Shown: positions 56,021-64,000 of the stretch, piece by piece
Layout of the letters: every line of letters begins with the position of its first letter
Position numbering within the stretch: the stretch's first letter is position 1
Assembly (NCBI GenBank): GCA_013368315.1
Contig: JAACJM010000127.1
Coordinates: 1-64,000 of the forward strand
Origin: Tetrapyrgos nigripes
Taxonomy: Eukaryota; Basidiomycota; Agaricomycetes; Agaricales; Campanellaceae
Direction: 5' to 3'
DNA: 64,000 nt
Made by a program: the position numbers and the translations under genes
The notes under the pieces: model-generated
The model's database searches: none
The model's input: only the letters and a program-made list of their open reading frames with translations
Told to the model about the DNA's origin: nothing

Positions 56021-57576
56021 AGAAGATTGGATTACTTTTGTCTTGGGGCTGCATACTAACGCGGATGTGACTGATATGTATATCTTCTCTCAGTCACAGT
56101 TCTACTTTTCGGGGTTTTTGAGCGTGTCTTGGGTTTTGGGAAATGCACCTGGAGGAACGTGATAGCATCTTGTAGGAAAGAAGGTAAGCCTTCAACCTTG
56201 GCTCAGCATTCCCGCTGACAACGGCAGCATGATGCAAGTTGAGCTGGAAGGTGGGCGAGACACGCAACAACGCCTTCCCCACGATACCCCTATTCGAACT
56301 CCGCTTTCACAACTCGTTGGATCCACATTGGTTCCACTATGCAATATAGTACGGTCTATTGTAAACCTGCCGTTGTATTCATACCACCATGGTCCATCTA
56401 TTGATCAAGCTGAAGGGTTCTATTACTTCAATGACCCTTGATCAGTATTGCTGGGTGGGAAACATTCCAACTTCGTCAGTCTTTTGACTGGGCAGAGCTG
56501 GGCAGTCTGCAAACGATCATATCACACGTTCGCTGATAGCGCGTTGGTATGAATAGTTCTGTCCAGGCCTAGAAGCAGGAATTTGATATGAAGGGATAGA
56601 AGTACCGGAGAGGTAGATATATCCTGAGCTCCGTTCGCGGGACACCGGACCGAGAAGACCTTTGACTTGTCTTTGACACTGGGTACATGGGAGATTTTAA
56701 AACTTTGTAAAGTCATGGGCGCCGGATATGAATGCGTCGCTGCGCATGGCGGCGTTTTCATTTCTGAAGATATTTGACAGGTCGATGTCCTTTGTATGGG
56801 AATGGTGTATACTTAGTACTTACACAGTAAAATTTGCCAAACGGAATCAGTGGTGCACAAGTGGTGCAGCGGTCTTAAGGACGCTACATTGTACGATCGA
56901 AACGAAGCTTGCATTTGTCCGACTTGACTGCTTCAAAGAGAACGGCTTGGAAGTTCCAGAACTCGGAACCGCGGGTAACTTGATGTAGAATTTGTGTAGA
57001 ATGGACCATCACGGAATTAGAGCGCCGTGTAACCCGTGAAGGTCGGTCAGAGCACACGAATTTACAAGTACACAGTATGATCCAGCAGGACGGTCTCGAG
57101 CTGGTATCTGAAACTGTCCAAGTGGCAAGGTGTAAGCAAGCAACGCGACAGGCACATTGTAGCAGGGTTGCACAGCCACCAAAGCTTTTATCTCCATCCG
57201 TTTCGGCCCCAGCTCCTCCAGACGTAATCTTGTTGTGGTGCAGTCACTGCTTTGTCCAAGACCGCCTTCAAGTCCCCCTCGAGTTCAAGCCGCTCAGAAA
57301 GGTATTACCTATAAACTGTTCTTTTTATGCAGGGAAACACTTGGCCCTTGGGAAAAGCTCCCGATTACTACTGTTTATCGTCAAGGGAACGCTAGAAAAG
57401 TCTCACTCAATTCTGATTCCCTCTTTGGAGGAGTTTACCCACCATAGCAACGCCACCTCATAAAGATCTGTAGTGCCGTGTTTTTCTCCATCTTTTTCTC
57501 TCATCACGGTCGACGGTAGCACTCTGACCTCTTCATTCATACTCTTCCATACCTCGAGTCGTCTTCGTTACCAACA
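56021..57576. other. 1.5-kb stretch, no supported gene
   Basis: Open frames of 60-128 codons on both strands have no recognisable domain. The last 120 bases are pyrimidine-rich (CTCTTCATTCATACTCTTCC) and likely the promoter and leader of the gene at 57577. Confidence 0.4.
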
Positions 57577-59601
57577 ATGTCTTCTACCCCGACGACTCCG
57601 ACGCAGTCGTCATCTTCCCTTGCAAAAAATACCGAGACCAAGGGAGATAGAAATACACCAAGCAGGGCATCCTCTTCTTCTTCTACTTCCGAAGAAGGCC
57701 CAGACACACCACCTACTCATCCAAACTCCCCATATGCTGCCAATCGCGCTTATCCGCGTCTCCATACGACACCCTTCACCGCCGATCCACAAGATCCTGC
57801 TTCCCGTCGCGAATCTTCCAGTGCCCTTCGTGCCTCCGTTTTAAACGTCTTTGCCGACCTTGGAGCTTTCGACTCAAATCAATATGCAGATTGGATGTTT
57901 GGTGACTTGCCAGATTGGGAAGAGGGCCAGAGTCTTCGTCGTCCGAGACCTCATCCTACCCGCGCAGAGCTGGGTGCAGGTGTGAGATTCCAGACTGGTA
58001 GTAGGTTCAGGGAGAGGTTGGATAGCGTTGGATCCTCTTTGGCTTTGTTGGATGGGTATATGAAACTGTCCAAGAGAGAGTTGGAGCAGGAGTTGAGCGA
58101 AGAAGAAGAAGAGGAACGGCCGAGAGGTGCCTCTAGGTTTTGGAGGCCCAGGTCGAAATCTAGGACTAGGTCCAAGTCACGACAGAAGGAGAGGTCTAAG
58201 AAGGAACTTCCACTGTCCGGGACGACAAATCGCGACGTGAAGAGGAAATCGGTTTGGAGGAAAAGTCTTCGCGCGTCTGGATACGAATCTGATGGGGCGG
58301 CTGTAACCGAGGCAAACTCTTCCCTCCGAGGGACATTCACAAAGAGCAAGTCTTCTGTCAAGAGAAGCCCGAGTCAGACGAGGAAGGAAGATATCTCTGG
58401 CCCAGTTCGCCTGTCTCACGCCGCCACCACCGACGACTTGGACGCCTCTGTTGTCACGACAAGAACGAGCTCCACGGATCTCGACGCGTCGAGATCATCT
58501 AGCAACGGTACCCCAACACCATATATCCCATCATACACGGCTCCCTTCCCACTTCCCGCTCCTGTTGTCCTAGGCAGTGGACTCACGCGGTCCATTTCTC
58601 ATGACGACATTAATCCAAGGACAAATAGGCACAGTATAGGCACTCTGAATACGCTGGTGCTGGAAGAGTCCTGGGACAAAGTTGACCCCTTGACGACGGT
58701 TGATTTCAAAACGTTAGAGAGTTTCGAAAATCCTTTCGTTGGGTCTGGGAAGTTGAGGAAGGCACCAAAGCAGAAGAAGACGAAGAGGAAGAACGGGAAA
58801 GATGCGTATGCATCCTCGTCTGCGCTGCCTTCGACAGTTGCCAGCCAGCTCGCTGATTTGCCACCTGTGCCTATCGTTCCAACGTCGGCTATTCAGAACT
58901 CGACGAAGGGTAGTAAAAAGCACAGGAATATCCCCAAAGTCATTGAATTGCCTGTGGACGATGGTAATGGTGTACCCTTCCCTTACAGTCCGGGCCATTC
59001 CACTCTGCCTCATTCAGCCGCGTCGGATACCACGCCCATCTACACCAACTCCACACACACCCCTTCGCGTTTATCTGCAGAGTCTACTGAAGTCCTTGCC
59101 GCCGGTGCTGGCCCTGGTGGTGATGGTCAAGGAGGTCTCTTTTCCCGACTTGCCAGGCCATTTTTGACTTCGCAGACTAGTAGCAAGAGGTCATACAAAC
59201 CTTCTAAAGCTTCATCTACGACTAGTGCTGCACACGAAGCCAATATGCATGCAAATGGGAATGGTAGCCGTGTAGCAACTCCGAAGGTTTCTACCAGCCC
59301 GAGCACTCCTCGGACGCCTCAGTCGCCCTTCTCGAAAGCTGGATCAGGGGCCGGAGTGGAGAGGATGTCTGAAGATAGTACAGGCAGACCCGGGACGCCT
59401 TTATCGCCTCTGTCGAGAGCTTTAGAGGGTGGTCAAGGCGAGAGGGCATCGTTTGATGATTATGCTTATGATCATACTCAAGGGTCACCGAGACGGGTAT
59501 CGCAGCCGAGGATGCCCATGACTCCAGGGTCAGTGCAGTTCCCGAGAGTTAGTTCGGATTCTGGGGAAATTAGGTCGATTCCGGGAGAAGAGGAGTATTG
59601 A
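57577..59601 (+). CDS. large disordered Ser/Thr/Pro-rich protein, unknown function
   Basis: A single uninterrupted exon of 674 codons. The N-terminus is low-complexity (MSSTPTTPTQSSSSLAKNTE). One short ordered-looking block, RASVLNVFADLGAFDSNQYA followed by DWMFGDLPDWEEGQ, could be a helix pair. Next are FQTGSRFRERLDSVGSSLAL and LLDGYMKLSKRELEQELSEE, an Arg/Ser-rich stretch (SRFWRPRSKSRTRSKSRQKE), several SP/TP sites (RTPQSPFSKAG, GRPGTPLSPLSRAL) and an acidic end (IPGEEEY). I recognise no family. The many SP/TP and RxxS motifs suggest a phosphorylated scaffold, which is inference. The length and absence of stops support a real gene. Confidence 0.8.
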   Translation: MSSTPTTPTQSSSSLAKNTETKGDRNTPSRASSSSSTSEEGPDTPPTHPNSPYAANRAYPRLHTTPFTADPQDPASRRESSSALRASVLNVFADLGAFDSNQYADWMFGDLPDWEEGQSLRRPRPHPTRAELGAGVRFQTGSRFRERLDSVGSSLALLDGYMKLSKRELEQELSEEEEEERPRGASRFWRPRSKSRTRSKSRQKERSKKELPLSGTTNRDVKRKSVWRKSLRASGYESDGAAVTEANSSLRGTFTKSKSSVKRSPSQTRKEDISGPVRLSHAATTDDLDASVVTTRTSSTDLDASRSSSNGTPTPYIPSYTAPFPLPAPVVLGSGLTRSISHDDINPRTNRHSIGTLNTLVLEESWDKVDPLTTVDFKTLESFENPFVGSGKLRKAPKQKKTKRKNGKDAYASSSALPSTVASQLADLPPVPIVPTSAIQNSTKGSKKHRNIPKVIELPVDDGNGVPFPYSPGHSTLPHSAASDTTPIYTNSTHTPSRLSAESTEVLAAGAGPGGDGQGGLFSRLARPFLTSQTSSKRSYKPSKASSTTSAAHEANMHANGNGSRVATPKVSTSPSTPRTPQSPFSKAGSGAGVERMSEDSTGRPGTPLSPLSRALEGGQGERASFDDYAYDHTQGSPRRVSQPRMPMTPGSVQFPRVSSDSGEIRSIPGEEEY

Positions 59602-60181
59602 GATGTGGAAAGGCTTGATTTTATGGACACTCTGATGTCGTTTTTTCGGTTTCTTCGATTCCGTCTGTGGTCTTTTTTCTTGTTTCGTTTGATTTATTGG
59701 CTATCATACATGCATATTGTTTACTTACTTACGGCGTACAAACCTTCGTTCGTTTATAATACCTTCACGGGGTACATACTGACGTTCTTTACAATCTTCA
59801 AGTTTTCTACGACCATTCCTAGAATTGAGACATAGTACTTTATTTACCCGGTTTAATTGTATGAGACCTCCGAGTCTTGGGAAGCTGTAGCACTATAGCG
59901 GCGTATCAAACATACAGGTGCATAACGTATGCAACTACACATCTTGTCTTCGCGAAGATCAGGCCCAGGAACATGAGGAAGATCGTGCTTGACAGGAAAT
60001 GACATTCCAGCTGTTGCATCAATGATAAGGACACAGGGGGTTTTGATTAAGGTCGACAATGATTGCAGACGCGTCGCGTCAGTTCGGACTTGGTCACATG
60101 TGTCTACTGGCCGTTGTTCCCGAACCGTCACCGGCCCGTTAAAACCTTGAGCTCAGCTATCCTTGCTACTACCTAGTAAGC
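59602..60181. other. intergenic, no gene seen
   Basis: About 580 bp. The first 220 bases are T-rich and likely the 3' end of the upstream gene. Nothing else is recognised. Confidence 0.5.
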
Positions 60182-61940
60182 TTGTTATTCAATGCTAGCG
60201 ACTTTACTTACTCTTCTTGGACTAATCTGTGCAGTCGACCCGTCATACTTTGTCAAAAATGTTCCGCCGTTTTGCCCGAACGGCCAGGCCAAGACCACTT
60301 CATCCCAGATCTGGAACGACTTCTTCGCTCTCAGTACGCCCCGTCCTCTACATTTGATGCAGAGATCTACCAGTTTCTCCAGAAGTCCCAGGAAGAGCTC
60401 CAATATTGTGCGACGCAAATCGCCTTGTTGACCCAGCGACGGGATACGCTGATGGTAGACGTGGAGAAAGCCAGAGCATTGCTTGCGCCTGCACCAATTC
60501 GAAAACTTCCAAATGAGATGCTTCTTGAAATATTTGCGCATCTCATGTCACAAAGTGTCTTTACCGGTGGACATCTGGCCTTCACCCAAGTATGCCAACG
60601 CTGGCGGTATCTGGCTCGAGAAACTCCACGTCTATGAGCGTATGTCCCGATTCTCATAAAGCCACCCCCTACTCCTACTACCAGGACTACACAAAATTTC
60701 CTCATAAATCTCCAGCAACATCTTCTACTCGCTGGAGCAGTGCCGTTGGAGATTGATATACGTGCGACATCCCTGGACGATGCTCGTCTCCAGGAGGTCA
60801 TGTCTCGTTCATCTCAATGGAAAACTCTCAGACTTCGCTTTAAACTCAGGAGTGGTGAGTTGATACCACACATCACTCATCTACCGTCGCTGGAAACCCT
60901 GGAGATCCTTCAATGCGAGGACACGACATTCATGAAAATTCTCTTGAAGTCAAGTCCCAAGCTTCACACTCTGCGTCTTGGAGCTGTCCGCGGTGCTGTC
61001 CGCGGTGGCATTCTGGCGCATGTTCCTTGGAACCAAATCATCAATCTCTCAGTCCACCGGCGTCCCTGTGTCGCATTGTTTAGCGAACCAGGTCGATGCA
61101 ACAAGCTTCAATCCTTACGGATTGCTTACGCAAATCTGGTTCACAGGACCTCTTCTCCACACTCTACTATTATTTCCCAAAATGCCACCAACCTTCGAAA
61201 GCTGACTTTCAGCTTCAGCGCCAGAAACGACCTGAGCCAACTCATCACTGACCCCGATTACACCCTTGTCGCCGACGTCATGTCGTCACTTACTGCACCG
61301 GTACTTGGCACCCTCGAACTCGTGTATGCAGATACCGAGACGAGAATCAGAATACCTAAACCACCTAAGACACTCGCTTCGAAAATTTCAGAGACTTTGT
61401 AACTTGTTTAGGTCCGGATGTCTTCTCACGACACTCGTCCTGGACGACGTCACTTTCCCGGATGAAGATATATTGATGATTCTTACCCGCACTCCTTCTC
61501 TTCTCAACCTCACTATCCGAGAGCCAATCTCGTTTTCATCCGAAGGTAGTCAGACTTCCGAAGTAGAGACTAATGTCATTACACCAAACCTTCTGGAACA
61601 AGTTGCCGTTTCCAGGACGCCCAATTCCTCCGGCAATTTACGGTCGCCTCTGGTACCAAAACTCGCTCATATTTGGCTGAGAGCCAATGGGGAGAGCTTT
61701 GATGAGACGGCGTTTGTCGACATGATCTTATCACGCTGGCTGGCTGAGGACATTGAACGTCACATTGCACATGCTGCTGGTTTGGATCAACTTGTGGCCG
61801 CTAATCTTTGTGTCGTAGGGAGACAAGTGGATCGGGAAGTCTGGGGAAAGTTAGATTGCGTGAAGAGAAGTGGGATGAAGGTCAAATTATGGGATGAGGA
61901 TTTTCCGAAACTGGGAATGTTGGGTCCCGAAATCATATGA
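60182..61940 (+). pseudogene. F-box/LRR-type protein, tandem copy A (disrupted)
   Basis: Starts MLFNASDFTYSSWTNL and shares most of its length with the copy at 62212. An N-terminal CQKC pair (VILCQKCSAVLPERPGQDHF) is followed by a short coiled coil, then an F-box-like block PIRKLPNEMLLEIFAHLM with VCQRWRYLARETPRL. LRR-like C-terminal repeats follow (LRFKLRSGELIPHITHLPSL, LETLEILQCEDTTFMKILLK). Two lesions: TGA at 60635-60637 where copy B has TGG (Trp), and about 7 extra bases near 61398-61410 that shift the frame before RSGCLLTTLVLDDVTF. The remainder is open to TGA at 61938-61940. F-box proteins recruit substrates to SCF ubiquitin ligases. Confidence 0.82.
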
Positions 61941-62211
61941 GTATCTTGCATGCGCGTTTGTCTTTGTCTTGCTTGTGTGTACACAATTGTATCATCATTT
62001 TTTTCCCTTCTCGCTGGCAGAGGAAAAACTTGGACGGTCTAGACCCTCGTCTTAGGATATTAATGATGTAATCATTACCATTTTTGGCTTTCAAAACGAA
62101 ACCGACCACATATAAACGTTCCCTATCCATTGCTCCTCTTCCTCTTATTCCTCTTACCTTTAGGTTTGTCAAGTAGCAAGTGTCAGTAGCTTGAGCGAAC
62201 AGACTTGACTG

Positions 62212-63923
62212 ATGCTGTTTTCAGACTCTCCGCCACAACAGTTGGGTTCTATCATGCTTTGTCAAAAATGTTCTACTGCCATCTTACCCGAACAACCTGT
62301 ACAAGACCACTTCTTCCCAAATATAGAGCAGCTTCTTCGCCATCAATACGCCCCGTCATCCTCCTATGATACACAAATCTCCCATTTTCTCCAGAAGTCC
62401 GAGGAAGAGCTCCAATCTTGCATGGCACAAATCACCTTGTTGACCCAGCGGGGGGATACGCTGAGAGTAGACGTGGAGAAAGCCAGAGCATTGCTTGCGC
62501 CTGCACCAATTCGAAAACTCCCTAATGAAATGCTTCTCGAAGTTTTTGCGTATTTGATGCCACAAAGTGTCTTCAAACGTGGTCATCTGGCCCTCACCCA
62601 AGTATGTCAACGCTGGCGGTATCTGGCTCGAGAAACTCCACGTCTATGGGCGTATGTCCCGATTCTCATGAAGCCACCCCCTACTCCTACTACGACTACA
62701 CAAAATCTCCTCATAAACCTCCAGCAACATCTTCAACTTGCTGGGGCAGTACCGTTGGAAATTGATATACGTGCGACATCCCTGGACGATGCTCGTCTCC
62801 AGGAGGTCATGTCTCGTTCATCTCAATGGAAAACTCTCAGAGTCCTCTTTAAACTCGGGAGTGGTGAGTTGATACCACGCGTCACTCATCTACCGTCGCT
62901 GGAAACTCTGGAGATTCTTCAATGCGAGGACATGACATTCATGAAAATTCTCTTGAAGTCAAGTCCCAGGCTTCACACCTTGCGTCTTGGAGCTGTCCGC
63001 GGTGACGTTCTGGCGCATGTTCCTTGGAATCAGATCACCAAACTCACAGTTAATCGGCGCTCATGTGTGGCGCTCTTTCGCGAACCAGGGCGATGCAGCA
63101 AGCTCGAGTCCCTGCAGATAGCTTATGCAAATATCATTCAAAGGACCTCTTCGCCCCATACTATCATCACTCCCCAAAGTGCCACCAGTCTTCGAAAGCT
63201 TGCCCTTGGCTTCAACGCTGCAAAGAATAGCCAGCACGTCGCTGATTCCGATTACACCCTGGCTGTTGATGTCATGTCTTCACTTACTGTGCCAAAACTA
63301 GGCACACTCGAGGTGTCGTATGCAGATTCTGACACGAAGATAATGACAAAACCACCGTCATCACTGGCTTCTAAAATCTCAGAGACACTACACAGGTCTG
63401 GGTGTCTGCTCACGACACTCGTTCTGAACGACGTCACTTTTTCGGATGATGATATCTTGACGATTCTCACCCATACGCCTTCTCCCTTACCCTTATGATA
63501 CGAGAACCGATCTTGTTGATGGCCAAGGATGGATCGGTCGTGGAGGCCAACAAGAATATCATAACCCCAAACCTTCTCCAGCAACTTTCCGTACCAGGAA
63601 CGTCCAACATTCCGGCCAATCGCTCCTTCCTGGTACCGAAACTCAATCACATCTGGTTGAAAGTGAATGGGGTCAGTTTTGATGAGACAGCGTTTGTAGA
63701 CATGGTCTTATCACGTTGGTTGGCCAGAGACGTCGGGGGTCATGTTGCAGATGCCGTTGGTCTGAAACAGCTTGCAGCGGCTGATATATGCGTTTTTGGG
63801 AGAGAAATAGATGAGAAAGTCTGGAACAGACTAGATTGCGTGAAGGCAAGTGGGATGAAGGTCAAATTGTGGGACGAGGATTTTCCGGAAATGGGAATGC
63901 GTAATATGCGGGCCTGGGCCTGA
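62212..63923 (+). pseudogene. F-box/LRR-type protein, tandem copy B (one frame break)
   Basis: Second copy of the tandem pair: MLFSDSPPQQLGSIMLCQKC, PIRKLPNEMLLEVFAYLM, VCQRWRYLARETPRLWAYVP, LGSGELIPRVTHLPSLETLE and RSGCLLTTLVLNDVTFSDDD. The frame ends after HTPSPLPL at 63498. Relative to copy A one base is missing near 63485-63497, and the frame resumes as MIREPILLMAKDGSVVEANK through DETAFVDMVLSRWLARDVGG to TGA 63921-63923. A single-base error cannot be excluded, so this copy may be functional. Copies A and B are close in DNA sequence across the F-box region, which points to a recent duplication. Confidence 0.8.
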
Positions 63924-64000
63924 CAGAGGGAAGGGATGGGTCGAAGGAAGGCACAACAAGGAACGAGCTGCAGACTCAGGCGCAGATTGCTTTAATTTGT

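Overview
This window looks like nuclear DNA of an agaric-type basidiomycete (Agaricomycetes). The evidence is the very short introns (about 42-70 bp) with GT-AG borders, and typical agaric gene families: a FunK1-type fungal kinase, F-box/LRR-type proteins, a HET-domain protein, MYND-finger and DUF4419 proteins, and a RecQ-like helicase. Eukaryotic housekeeping genes sit beside them. All calls come from reading the sequence; no database search was run.

The first 22 kb is a transposon island in which most host genes are broken. A complete 3,975-bp pogo/Fot-type element (2760-6734) has exact 26-bp terminal inverted repeats (TIRs), a TA duplication, a DDD transposase and a second convergent ORF of unknown role. 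A 2,218-bp PIF/Harbinger element (7325-9542) sits inside a RecQ-like helicase gene. It keeps an open Myb/SANT-like ORF but has lost the catalytic core of its transposase. A 3,747-bp hAT element (16371-20117, 8-bp duplication CACACCAT) splits a FunK1-type kinase gene; its ten-exon transposase model is in phase throughout and has one internal TGA. A CAP/PR-1 gene, an F-box/LRR fragment and a possible DUF6589-type fragment are also degenerate.

From 21.8 to 42.4 kb the window is ordinary and gene-dense. In order: NAA35/MAK10 (NatC subunit) divergent from NTH1 (endonuclease III), an unknown two-exon gene, a TPR + CCCH zinc-finger protein with a triplicated domain, a RING/coiled-coil protein, a TVP38/VTT membrane protein, PER1/PGAP3 (GPI-anchor remodelling), a HOS2-like class I histone deacetylase with a Gly-Arg-rich tail, and a Zn2Cys6 transcription factor.

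From 42.4 to 64 kb the region is looser and carries duplications. It holds a DUF4419 gene with one extra base in an A7 run, a small duplicate of its 3' end, a single-exon HET-domain gene flanked by two ~0.6-kb direct copies of the 3' end of a neighbouring MFS (monocarboxylate-type) gene, a degenerate MYND gene, a large disordered serine-rich protein, and a tandem pair of F-box/LRR-type genes that are each disrupted differently. Several premature stops are consistent with C-to-T/G-to-A transitions.
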